41,100 nt of DNA, taken from Candidatus Latescibacterota bacterium. Lineage in GTDB: Bacteria; Latescibacterota; UBA2968; UBA8231. Of this stretch, positions 31,695 through 39,763 are shown one piece after another. Both the position numbers and the translations under genes were made by a program. Location: positions 1 to 41,100 of the forward strand of contig SLHA01000100.1 in the NCBI GenBank assembly GCA_007136405.1. Direction: 5' to 3'. The notes beneath the pieces are model-generated. The model searched no databases, was not told the origin of the DNA, and was given only the letters and a program-made list of their open reading frames with translations. Within the stretch, counting starts at the first letter, position 1; the number at the start of each line of letters is the position of its first letter.

Positions 31695-33998
31695 ATGACA
31701 AGACTCTGCTTATTTTTTATCTTGTTGGCATTGGCCATTACAAGCTGCAGTTCCAGACGATATCTTTCTGATGATGAAATACTGTATACCGGAGCCAAAA
31801 TACAATTTGTAGAAGAGGTAGATACCGAAGGTAAACGCGATATCAAAGAGGAGCTGGAAGCTGTTTTGCGGCCCAGTCCGAATGTCAAATTGCTCGGTCT
31901 GATCCGTCACAGGCTCTGGTTCCATTATCTGGCAAATGTGAATGCTGAAGATGGATTGCGTGGCTGGATAGGAAGAAGACTTGGCGAGGCCCCGGTTCTT
32001 CTTCGTCACGCCGATCCGGAAAATACTTCTCGTTTGATGATCAATCGGCTGGAAAACAATGGATATTTCCGCGCGCAGGTCAAGTACGATGTTCGACATA
32101 GAAGGATGGCTGCTGATATTTTGTATACGGTCAATCCTGGATTACCCTTTCGTATTGAAAATATCGTTTTTCCGGAACCCGATACAGAGCTAAAGGAAGA
32201 AATACGCCGGACAAAAGAGACATCTGTTCTCAGAGAACAAAAGCAATTTACACTTTCACTACTGCGCGAAGAGCGCGAACGCATCGGCGTCGAATTGAAA
32301 AACAGAGGTTTCTATTATTTCAATTCAGAATATATTCAATTTTTAGCAGATAGTACACGCGGTGATAACGCCGTCGACATATATATCACCGTGCGTGACG
32401 ACATTTCTCCAGAAGCTATCAATAGATATCGTATAGGTAGAATTTATGTCCTGCCGGATTTCGCATTGGGCAGTGACGCGGAAAGAACCGATGCCGATAC
32501 CGTTGTTGTAAACGGTCAATATTTTGTTGGCGATCCAAACAAGTACAAACCTGCAATATTTTCTCGGTTTGTCTTTCTACAACACAATGACTATTACAAC
32601 AGGCAGAATCATCTGCTAACCATAAATAGATTGATGCGACTCGAGACGTTCCGTTTTGTGAACATTCATTTCGATCGCAACACGGCTGCGCCTGATCAGA
32701 CTCTTCATACCCATATCTATCTCCGCTCCGCGAATAAACACTCTATACGGGCTGAAATTCAGGCTATCAGTAAAAGTAACGACCTTGCAGGTCCGGGTTT
32801 CAGTATCGGTTATCGCAACCGCAACTTGTTACGTGGTGCCGAAGTATTGACAATAGATACTCATTCGAGTTTTGAGACCCTTGTCACTGAACAACGGAGG
32901 TGGAGACTCGATCAATATCATATTGGCATCGAGTCGGAGTTGCAGATACCACGAATTATCTCACCTGTCCCCCTGCCCACCAGAGAAACTTTGTTCTTGT
33001 CACGAACTCGAATAAGGCTCGGATATGAAGGTTTGGACCGTATGGATGAACTGAGACTCGATTCCTTCTCAGCTCGATTCGGATATATCTGGATGAGCAC
33101 GCGCTTCCTCCGTCATGAACTGGATCCAATCAGCATTAACTACGTTTGGAGCCGTATACCCAACACCGGTGCCGGAAGGGATTTACCCGTCGATCCAATC
33201 ACTGTGCAAAGCCTTGAATCACAGTTTATCGTCGGTTCGAACTACTCTCTAGTCTACAACAATCAGACTGACCAACACAGACGAAATCACATGTTTTTCA
33301 AGTTGCATTTTGACCTGGCCGGTAACACATTGCATCTTGTTCATAGGTTGTTTCGTGAAAGAGCGTCGACTCCGGATTCACCATACACATTATTCGGGAT
33401 ACCGTATTCTCAGTATACACGTGCCGAAATAGATTACAGGTATTTCTGGAGACCAAGAACGGGGGGTAGAATTGCCATTAGATTAGTTGTCGGCGCGGGG
33501 CTGCCCCATGGAAATTCGGCATACTTACCTTATGTAAAACAGTTTTTTATCGGCGGCTCGAACAGCATTCGTGCGTTTCCTGCCCGCTCACTCGGTCCTG
33601 GTACGCTAGACCCGCCCGACCTCGGCGCCGGACGGCTTGACCGCACCGGGGATATGCGCATCGAAACAAACATTGAATATCGTTTTCCTATACGCGGAAT
33701 AGTCAGCGGTGCTTTTTTTACAGATGCAGGAAACATCTGGATGATAAGCGATGACAGAGAACGGGAAGGGACCGAGTTCAATGTCAGTAGCTTCTACCGC
33801 GAAGTTGCCATCGGCAGCGGTTTCGGTTTACGCATCGATGCATCGTTTTTCGTACTGCGATTTGATTTGGCTTTCCCTCTTCGGAAACCCTTTCTTTCCC
33901 CAGGTGAGCGCTGGGTTATCGGTGATATAGACTTCGGTAGCTCACGATGGAGGAATGATAATCTTACATACGTTATTGCGGTTGGGCATCCTTTTTAG
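31695..33998 (+). CDS. tamL: TamL-type lipoprotein Omp85 (TamA/BamA-like)
   Basis: 767 aa from ATG at 31695; no SD seen. The signal ends in the lipobox LAITSCSSRR (Cys18) followed by YLSDDEILYTGAKI, the opening typical of Bacteroidota Omp85 lipoproteins. POTRA-like repeats occupy about residues 25-270 (RLMINRLENNGYFRAQVKYD, IGVELKNRGFYYFNSEYI). The C-terminal half is the 16-stranded barrel, with FFIGGSNSIRAFPARSLGPG (the conserved R-x-F-P/Y loop motif of Omp85) and EYRFPIRGIVSGAFFTDAGN, ending VGHPF with a terminal Phe. It should form the TAM complex with TamB. AT-rich like tamB, with which it is probably co-transcribed. Confidence 0.92.
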   Translation: MTRLCLFFILLALAITSCSSRRYLSDDEILYTGAKIQFVEEVDTEGKRDIKEELEAVLRPSPNVKLLGLIRHRLWFHYLANVNAEDGLRGWIGRRLGEAPVLLRHADPENTSRLMINRLENNGYFRAQVKYDVRHRRMAADILYTVNPGLPFRIENIVFPEPDTELKEEIRRTKETSVLREQKQFTLSLLREERERIGVELKNRGFYYFNSEYIQFLADSTRGDNAVDIYITVRDDISPEAINRYRIGRIYVLPDFALGSDAERTDADTVVVNGQYFVGDPNKYKPAIFSRFVFLQHNDYYNRQNHLLTINRLMRLETFRFVNIHFDRNTAAPDQTLHTHIYLRSANKHSIRAEIQAISKSNDLAGPGFSIGYRNRNLLRGAEVLTIDTHSSFETLVTEQRRWRLDQYHIGIESELQIPRIISPVPLPTRETLFLSRTRIRLGYEGLDRMDELRLDSFSARFGYIWMSTRFLRHELDPISINYVWSRIPNTGAGRDLPVDPITVQSLESQFIVGSNYSLVYNNQTDQHRRNHMFFKLHFDLAGNTLHLVHRLFRERASTPDSPYTLFGIPYSQYTRAEIDYRYFWRPRTGGRIAIRLVVGAGLPHGNSAYLPYVKQFFIGGSNSIRAFPARSLGPGTLDPPDLGAGRLDRTGDMRIETNIEYRFPIRGIVSGAFFTDAGNIWMISDDREREGTEFNVSSFYREVAIGSGFGLRIDASFFVLRFDLAFPLRKPFLSPGERWVIGDIDFGSSRWRNDNLTYVIAVGHPF

Positions 33999-34557
33999 TG
34001 TCAGTACCCCTCGCTCAGGTGCAAATCCGTGCCATCTGTAGTTAGGTCGACCCTGAGCGGAGCCCACTCTCAATTCTAATTTGCTGTCCTTCGTTCTTCC
34101 CTTCTCGCTATCCGTTATTACTGGAAAATCTGGCCGTACTTTTTTCTCAGATACTTCCTTTCCCGCATAAGCCCATCGCAAATGGATACCACGGTGCTCG
34201 TGCGCCGACAAGACGCTGATGGCCACCCACCAAGCGTCAAAGGAAGATTGAGCATATATCATAGATAAGGAGAACAGCCGCACCCACGACCAGCGTCTGC
34301 ACATCCTTGGAGATCGATGCTCAATTGGCCAGAACGCATCGAGTATAGACTTCCGTGTCAACAAGTCACTGTACTTGAACAACGCTGCATTTGACTGGGT
34401 TCAGATTTGAGGCAAGGTAATATAAGCAAATTACCGATTCTTGCCTAACCCTATTTTGACTATGTTACCTGAGAAAGCAGGACTTCTTTTAGGGATATTG
34501 CACACGATCGCGATAACGTTTTGCGAAGGAACTGAAAACTGCAGAAAGGGAGATGAT
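33999..34557. other. 559-bp intergenic region with two inverted repeats
   Basis: No convincing gene. CGCTCAGG (34012-34019) and CCTGAGCG (34052-34059) are perfect arms 32 bp apart, just after the tamL stop. GGTAAT (34416-34421) and ATTACC (34430-34435), nested within GGCAA (34411-34415) and TTGCC (34441-34445), form a second, more compact inverted repeat. It lies about 115 bp before the reductase start and could be an operator or leader hairpin. The minus-strand frame across this region is not convincing as a protein. Confidence 0.5.
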
Positions 34558-36510
34558 ATGCTTACACCATCGACCCATTATCCGTGGTTGGCCTCTGCCG
34601 GGAAAATCGGAAACTTGCCAATTAAGAATCGAATCGTCATGCCGGCGATGGGAACCGTTATGGCCAGTACAAATGGCGAGGCAAGTGATCACCTTATTGC
34701 CTATTACGCAGAACGGGCCAGAGGCGGCGCCGGTTTGATCATAACCGAAATCGTCTCTGTCGAATACATACTCGGAAAAGCGGTTGCAGTCCAGCTCAGA
34801 GCAGACCATGATGAGTTCATATCCGGTCTTGGCAGATTGGCTCGTGCCGTAAAGAAACACGGAACACGCATATTCGCACAGCTCCACCATGCTGGAAACC
34901 AATCGAATACCAGGCTTACCGGCGGCAAGCAGATCGTGGCGCCGAGTGCCGTCGTCAACCAGGTAATCGGGGAAGAGCCTCATCCTCTAACAATCGAAGA
35001 AGTCAATGAACTGGTGCATAAATTCATCCAAGCGGCTGTTCGTTGCCAAACTGCCGGATTCGACGGAGTGCAGCTGCACGGCGCACATGGCTACCTTATA
35101 GGACAATTCATCAGTCCTCATTCGAACAGGAGGACCGATGAGTATGGTGGCAGCCTGGACAATCGGCTTCGTTTTGTGACCAATATCATCCAGGGCATCA
35201 AAGAGGCCTGTGGAGATGAATATCCCGTTGTAGTCCGCTTCAGCGCTGACGAGTTCACCGAAGGTGGTGTAAAACTGGAAGAAGGCATACAAATCGCAAA
35301 GAAGCTGGAACAAGCCGGGTCGAACGCCCTTGATGTGAGTTGCGGCACCTACGAGAGCATGCAATCACTGCTAGAACCCATTTCATACGAACAGGGCTGG
35401 AGAACATATCTGGCCGAATCCATTAAAAAGGAGGTAAACATCCCGGTGATAACTGTCGGTGTGATTCGGCAACCGACCTTCGCCGAACAGGTTCTGGCAG
35501 ACGGAAAAGCAGACTATATTGCTGTTGGGAGAGGAATGATCTCGGATCCGGAGTGGCCCAACAAGGCTCTGGAGGGGCGTGATCGCGAAATAGTACCATG
35601 CATCTCTTGTCTGTACTGTATAGATACGATTTTCTCTGGAAACAACATTGCATGTGCTGTCAATCCTCACACAGCAAGAGAGCTGGAATTCGCTCATTAT
35701 CCTGAAGACGGTGCAGGGCGTAAGATTGTTATAGTAGGTGGCGGACCCGCCGGCATCACAGCGGCCCTCGTTCTCAAACGACGCGGTTTTGAACCGATTA
35801 TTTACGAGAAGAACTACGAACTCGGGGGAGAGTTGATCCGCGGATGCGTCCCTCCGCACAAAGAGCAAATCAGGTGGTATAAAGACTACTTGAATAATCA
35901 GGTGGAAATGAATGATATCGAAGTTCGTCGAAACACCGAGGCAACACCTGAAATCGTACATTTGGATGATCCTTACGCCGTCATTGTCGCTATCGGAGCC
36001 CATCCTTACGTTCCTGAATCTTTCATTGGCAAAGACATCATCACTGCAGAACAGCTACTTGATCAATGTGTCTCGGTTGATGAGGGCCAGAAGGTCCTGG
36101 TAGTCGGTGCAGGCCTGACAGGCTGCGAAACAGCTGAGATGTTAGCTATCCGAGGAGCCCATGTCACCATCATCGAAATGTGCTCACAGATCGCGCCCGA
36201 AGCCAATGTCATCAATCGAATCGGGGCAATGGAACGACTGCACGAAACCGGAGTCGAAATCTCGACTTCATCAAGGCTGGTGGCAATCAACAATGGCGTG
36301 GTGGAAACCGTCAACACCGACACCGATCATAGCCAGACCTTTGAGGCTGACATGATAGTTTTTGCGTTGGGATTACAAGCTCCAGCTGAAAAATTGCAAC
36401 AATGGCAAAGTAATTTCCGGAGGTTGGTCGTTATCGGCGACGCCTTGAGTCCGCGTAGAGTGGCTCAGGCTGTAAGAGAAGGTTTCGACACTGGATATAC
36501 GTTAATCTAG
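34558..36510 (+). CDS. Enoate-reductase / 2,4-dienoyl-CoA-reductase-like flavo-iron-sulfur oxidoreductase
   Basis: 650 aa from ATG at 34558 (AAGGGAG upstream). Domain order: an old-yellow-enzyme FMN barrel (about 12-345; KNRIVMPAMGT, His174 and His177 in VQLHGAHGYL, then SPHSNRRTDEYGGSLDNR), a [4Fe-4S] site with Cys348, Cys351, Cys354 and Cys366 (PCISCLYC, then IACAVNP), and an FAD/NAD domain (KIVIVGGGPAGI from 389; a second nucleotide-binding motif VLVVGAGLTGCETAEML). The cysteine spacing C-x2-C-x2-C-x11-C is that of trimethylamine dehydrogenase rather than the C-x2-C-x3-C of E. coli FadH. Family members reduce activated C=C bonds or demethylate amines; the substrate is unknown. It is the only metabolic gene beside tamB-tamL. 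Confidence 0.88.
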   Translation: MLTPSTHYPWLASAGKIGNLPIKNRIVMPAMGTVMASTNGEASDHLIAYYAERARGGAGLIITEIVSVEYILGKAVAVQLRADHDEFISGLGRLARAVKKHGTRIFAQLHHAGNQSNTRLTGGKQIVAPSAVVNQVIGEEPHPLTIEEVNELVHKFIQAAVRCQTAGFDGVQLHGAHGYLIGQFISPHSNRRTDEYGGSLDNRLRFVTNIIQGIKEACGDEYPVVVRFSADEFTEGGVKLEEGIQIAKKLEQAGSNALDVSCGTYESMQSLLEPISYEQGWRTYLAESIKKEVNIPVITVGVIRQPTFAEQVLADGKADYIAVGRGMISDPEWPNKALEGRDREIVPCISCLYCIDTIFSGNNIACAVNPHTARELEFAHYPEDGAGRKIVIVGGGPAGITAALVLKRRGFEPIIYEKNYELGGELIRGCVPPHKEQIRWYKDYLNNQVEMNDIEVRRNTEATPEIVHLDDPYAVIVAIGAHPYVPESFIGKDIITAEQLLDQCVSVDEGQKVLVVGAGLTGCETAEMLAIRGAHVTIIEMCSQIAPEANVINRIGAMERLHETGVEISTSSRLVAINNGVVETVNTDTDHSQTFEADMIVFALGLQAPAEKLQQWQSNFRRLVVIGDALSPRRVAQAVREGFDTGYTLI

Positions 36511-36539
36511 ACTGCAGGTATTGTTCTTCATGTTTCCGA

Positions 36540-36755
36540 ATGTCACACCGGTTTGCCTTGCGATTGAATACAGTTCCCACCATCAACGGGGATCAGATAT
36601 GGGGGCCGGTGATTTTGACGATCATCGGCGTGTTGATGATCGTGGAATCTTTACTCTATCTCATTTTTATTCCGCAGAAAGTTGCGCGCGTGATGCTCGC
36701 ATATTTTTATAACCCATGTGGTACAATATATGCGGAATTACGGCACTTTTTCTAG
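36540..36755 (+). CDS. Possible small membrane protein
   Basis: 71 aa with one strong hydrophobic segment, GPVILTIIGVLMIVESLLYL, followed by a basic stretch (IPQKVARVMLAYF). The pattern recalls the small DUF2065-like membrane proteins, but this is only a resemblance. No SD is visible and the N-terminal 18 residues look unlike coding sequence, so the real start may differ or the frame may be untranslated. It is the only notable frame in the 421-bp gap between the reductase and the S51 peptidase. Confidence 0.3.
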   Translation: MSHRFALRLNTVPTINGDQIWGPVILTIIGVLMIVESLLYLIFIPQKVARVMLAYFYNPCGTIYAELRHFF

Positions 36756-36768
36756 GCTTGTTTTTGTT

Positions 36769-36799
36769 AGTTATATCGTACTGATCATTGTATATAACT
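36769..36799. repeat. Inverted repeat AGTTATAT/ATATAACT
   Basis: Perfect 8-bp arms at 36769-36776 and 36792-36799 with a 15-bp loop, in AT-rich sequence just left of the GC-rich S51 gene. Possibly an operator or the edge of the AT-rich segment. Confidence 0.4.
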
Positions 36800-36931
36800 G
36801 GAATGCGCGTAATTCGTCTACACTTGGACGATCTACATGATATCTGTATAGGATTTTGGTTATCCAGCAACTATCGCCCAACCCACGAGACCCTCGCTGC
36901 CCCGGCAACACGTCTCGCCTTTACTAGCTGA

Positions 36932-37630
36932 TCAGACCAACGACCGGGTTTCCAGCTCCGTCTCCATCACCTGTCCATCGGCGCCGCGCTCCACATGGTA
37001 AGCCGAAGCGCCCGTCCGGGCACTGACCGCCTCGACGATCCCGATACCGACGTAGTGCACCGCCGCGTCGTCGTCGATGGCGATACCTGCAGGTAAACCC
37101 GCCGCGATGAGCTGGTGGTAGAGCGGTCGACGCTGTGATTCCCCGTCGTAATGCGGGCAGTGCGAACCGGGCAGGAACCCCAGCCCGTCGTGGAGCCCCT
37201 CGAGCCGGTCCAGGTTGTACGAGTCCGTCGTGCCGCATTCGAACCAGGCCAGCGAACCGGCACTTCCGCCCGTGAGCACCACCCCGGCCTCCCAGGCGGC
37301 GCGCAGTGCGGCGTCGACCCCGTGGGCGCGCCAAACGGACAGCATGCTCAGCGTGTTGCCGCCACCGACGTAGATCAGATCCTGATCGCACAGGAATTCG
37401 GTGATGTCGTCGACCGTGCGTCCGAAGAGCGCCAGGTGCGTGACCCAGCAGCGCTCGGGCGGCAGGGCGTTGCGATAGCGCTCGTGGTAGTCGGCGCCGG
37501 CGGTGGCGATGATGCAGACGCGGACGCGGCGCTTACCGGTAGCGTCCAGCACGTACTGGATGATCGGGTGAACGCGGCGCTCCTGCGGACGCAGCCCGCC
37601 GAAGGGGATGATGTGACGATCGGTAGACAT
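36932..37630 (-). CDS. Peptidase E / cyanophycinase-like serine hydrolase (S51)
   Basis: 232 aa from ATG at 37630; the frame extends to 37708, but that part overlaps the end of the upstream gene. FGGLRPQERRVHPIIQYVLD opens the protein. The nucleophile elbow is TGGSAGSLAWF (Ser123) and His160 lies in SHCPHYDGE, the positions of the S51 catalytic Ser and His; YVGGGNTLSML is also typical. S51 enzymes are glutamine-amidotransferase-fold hydrolases that cleave Asp-X dipeptides (PepE) or cyanophycin. The start is 35 bp from the stop of the nitrilase-family gene, so they are probably co-transcribed. No signal peptide; cytoplasmic. Confidence 0.88.
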   Translation of the reverse strand: MSTDRHIIPFGGLRPQERRVHPIIQYVLDATGKRRVRVCIIATAGADYHERYRNALPPERCWVTHLALFGRTVDDITEFLCDQDLIYVGGGNTLSMLSVWRAHGVDAALRAAWEAGVVLTGGSAGSLAWFECGTTDSYNLDRLEGLHDGLGFLPGSHCPHYDGESQRRPLYHQLIAAGLPAGIAIDDDAAVHYVGIGIVEAVSARTGASAYHVERGADGQVMETELETRSLV

Positions 37631-37665
37631 GCGGCTTCTGGTCCTCTCCGAAAAATCGTGGACGT

Positions 37666-38559
37666 CTATATTTCGGGGTCCGCGGCCGCCGCATCCAACG
37701 GGGCCCATGAGTCCATCATGGGCTGCGGCTTGCCATGGATGACAGAGCGGTATGTATAAGGCCTGCGGTGCGCTTCGATCAGCGCGCGATGCTCCACCGG
37801 GGCTCGCCCGTGAGAGGCCGGCTTGATAAACTTACGCCGGGGATCCAACTCTACTCTGAGCAGGCCGGGGGCTGGGCCTGCGTCTCCGAGCAACTCCCCC
37901 TCGGGCGAAGCGATCAGAGATCGCCCGCCGACATCCTGTCTACCCATCGAGTAGGAACTGCGCGCCACATAGGCACCGGCGTCCAAGGCGCGCGCCTGAC
38001 CGATCAGACGAATTCGTGCTGCTGTCTCGGAACGCTGGTAGCTGGGGCAGAGAATCAGATCCACTCGCTGCGCTGCCAGGACTTCGAAGTGTTCGGGAAA
38101 GTATTGGTCGAAGCAGGTGGCAAAGCCAATACGTAGCCCTTTGTACGCGCCCACAGTGGCACCGTGACCGGGGCTGAGTTCCAGCTCATCGCGCTCCACC
38201 TCGGTTAGGTGGATCTTGTCGTACTGTCCTACCGTCTGACCCTCCGGACCATATACGATCGTGCGGTTGAACCATCGCCGACCGGACGCTATGGGAGCGG
38301 CCAGCGCCAGGGCGCAATTCAGCCGGACCGCGGTGGCTGCGGCGCGCTGCAGGAATACCTGACCGCACCTCAGGGCGAAAGCGCGGATCTGCTCCCGGTC
38401 CGCCAAGCCAGGGGCTGTGGCGTACTCCGGCAGAAGTATCAGATCCTGTTCACCGGGCCGGAGAGCGTCCAGTTCGTTTTGCATCCATCCGAGGCATGAC
38501 TCGGCCGCGGCAACCGTGCCCTCCTTAGGATAGGGTGGTTGGAACACCAGCAGTATCAA
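37666..38559 (-). CDS. Carbon-nitrogen hydrolase, nitrilase superfamily
   Basis: 297 aa from a TTG codon at 38559 with AGGAG seven bases upstream; no ATG fits. The catalytic triad is visible: Glu45 in LILLPEYATAP, Lys115 in YDKIHLTEVERDE and Cys149 in GFATCFDQYFPEHF. Superfamily members hydrolyse or condense C-N bonds (amidases, ureidopropionases, nitrilases); the sequence does not identify the substrate. It is followed by the S51 hydrolase, and the pair might act in sequence on an amino-acid or peptide-like compound, which is inference. Cytoplasmic. Confidence 0.88.
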   Translation of the reverse strand: MILLVFQPPYPKEGTVAAAESCLGWMQNELDALRPGEQDLILLPEYATAPGLADREQIRAFALRCGQVFLQRAAATAVRLNCALALAAPIASGRRWFNRTIVYGPEGQTVGQYDKIHLTEVERDELELSPGHGATVGAYKGLRIGFATCFDQYFPEHFEVLAAQRVDLILCPSYQRSETAARIRLIGQARALDAGAYVARSSYSMGRQDVGGRSLIASPEGELLGDAGPAPGLLRVELDPRRKFIKPASHGRAPVEHRALIEAHRRPYTYRSVIHGKPQPMMDSWAPLDAAAADPEI

Positions 38560-38680
38560 TGCGCAGGCTCCTGCTCATCACAGAGTGAGTGAACCACTCC
38601 TTTGAATGTTGTTGCCAATCATTCCATTTCCGCCATCGCCTCGAGATCTGTACTCCAAAACCGTTGCCTCATTGGCAACA

Positions 38681-39565
38681 TCAGGTACATGCGTTACGCG
38701 GCGGCCGCGGGATCAGTACCGGCGTGTGCGCCTTGTAGGCCTCGTAGTCCGCCTGGCCTCCCCAGCGTTCATCGGCCCGCTGTTCCAGGATCGGCACACC
38801 GCTGATGCGGGTAAGCAGCACAGCCACGAATACCGGTGAGATCAACGTGACATACTGCCAGCCACTGAGCACGGGCAGTGCGATGATGGCGATGCCGGTC
38901 CACAGCACGATCTCCCCGAAGTAGTTGGGATGCCGTGACCAGGCCCACAGGCCTGAGCGAATGAACTTCCCGCGGTTGGCCTCCCTGGACCGGAAACGAC
39001 TCTTCTGCAGATCCGCCGCAGCCTCGATGATGAAGCCCATGCCCCAGATGACCGCACCGGCACACGCCGGCCACCCCAGCGGCACCCTGACCGGCGACGT
39101 GAGGGCGGCCAGGGCCGCGGCGAGGGTGAGCGTGACCCACAACCCTTGCATGGTCCACACGAGCAGGTAACGTATAAATGATTGTTTGAGCTCGTCGAAC
39201 CGCGCGTCTGTGCCGGCCCGGTGCACCCGTGCGAAGAGAAAACCGGCCAGACGCACCGCCCAGACACCTACCATGACCAGCAGCAGCACGGCCCGGCTGC
39301 CGGCATGGGGGTTCAGCAAGGTGCTCATGGTGGCTGCCACCAGATAGGTGAAGCCGCCGGTAAGGTCGAAGAACCGTTCACTGCGCAGCAGGTAAGCGGG
39401 CACAAACGCCAGCCACTGGATCACAAAAGCGGTTGCTGTGGCCAGGGCGAATACCGGAATCCCTCCGGCTTCGACGCCGCCATGACTGCCGGCCAGGGCT
39501 ACGCCGATACCGATCAGCACCACCACAGGCAGCGTTGCCAGCGCCTTGCGCTCAGGCGTGTCCAT
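38681..39565 (-). CDS. DUF1295 / steroid 5-alpha-reductase-like membrane protein
   Basis: 294 aa from ATG at 39565 with GGAAGGAG upstream. About seven hydrophobic segments are visible (for example ATLPVVVLIGIGVALAG, VLLLVMVGVWAVRLAGF, YLLVWTMQGLWVTLTLAAAL). The hallmark FIRSGLWAWSRHPNYFGEIV of the DUF1295/ICMT-like family lies near residue 205, followed by EQRADERWG. DUF1295 proteins are often encoded beside COG2907 oxidoreductases, DUF1365 proteins and cyclopropane-fatty-acid synthase-like methyltransferases, which links them to fatty-acid or lipid modification. Here a COG2907 gene is divergent. The precise reaction is unknown. Confidence 0.88.
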   Translation of the reverse strand: MDTPERKALATLPVVVLIGIGVALAGSHGGVEAGGIPVFALATATAFVIQWLAFVPAYLLRSERFFDLTGGFTYLVAATMSTLLNPHAGSRAVLLLVMVGVWAVRLAGFLFARVHRAGTDARFDELKQSFIRYLLVWTMQGLWVTLTLAAALAALTSPVRVPLGWPACAGAVIWGMGFIIEAAADLQKSRFRSREANRGKFIRSGLWAWSRHPNYFGEIVLWTGIAIIALPVLSGWQYVTLISPVFVAVLLTRISGVPILEQRADERWGGQADYEAYKAHTPVLIPRPPRNACT

Positions 39566-39650
39566 AATACCAGGCTCCTTCCATTCAGCGCTTTTGCGTT
39601 ACAGCTCTCCCGTATCGACTCTTACCTTGCCCCTGAACAATCGGAGCGGT

Positions 39651-39686
39651 GAGTTTTGTTTGTCAAGGGTATTTCGTTATTATAAT
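39651..39686 (+). promoter_or_regulatory. Divergent promoter region of the DUF1295 and FAD-oxidoreductase genes
   Basis: Plus strand: TATAAT at 39681-39686 preceded by TTGTCA at 39660-39665 (15-bp spacer; TTTGTC gives 16). Minus strand: a TTGACAAACAAAAC -35-like sequence overlaps the same position, close to TTGACAAACTAAAC at the 24552 promoter. The 198-bp gap separates the two divergent genes. By consensus only. Confidence 0.5.
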
Positions 39687-39763
39687 CAAATATTGGCAGG
39701 TATGCGCGGGTAGAGTCCCGGGTCTCGCCGGACTCCCGCCTGCCCAAGGCCCGGAGGTGAGCG

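Noticed and set aside
33942-34382. A 146-aa minus-strand frame after tamL
   Set aside because: No SD, partly antisense to the tamL end, no recognisable motif.
34441-34557. Upstream start for the enoate-reductase-like gene
   Set aside because: The extra 39 residues do not match the family and lack an SD, while ATG at 34558 has AAGGGAG at good spacing.
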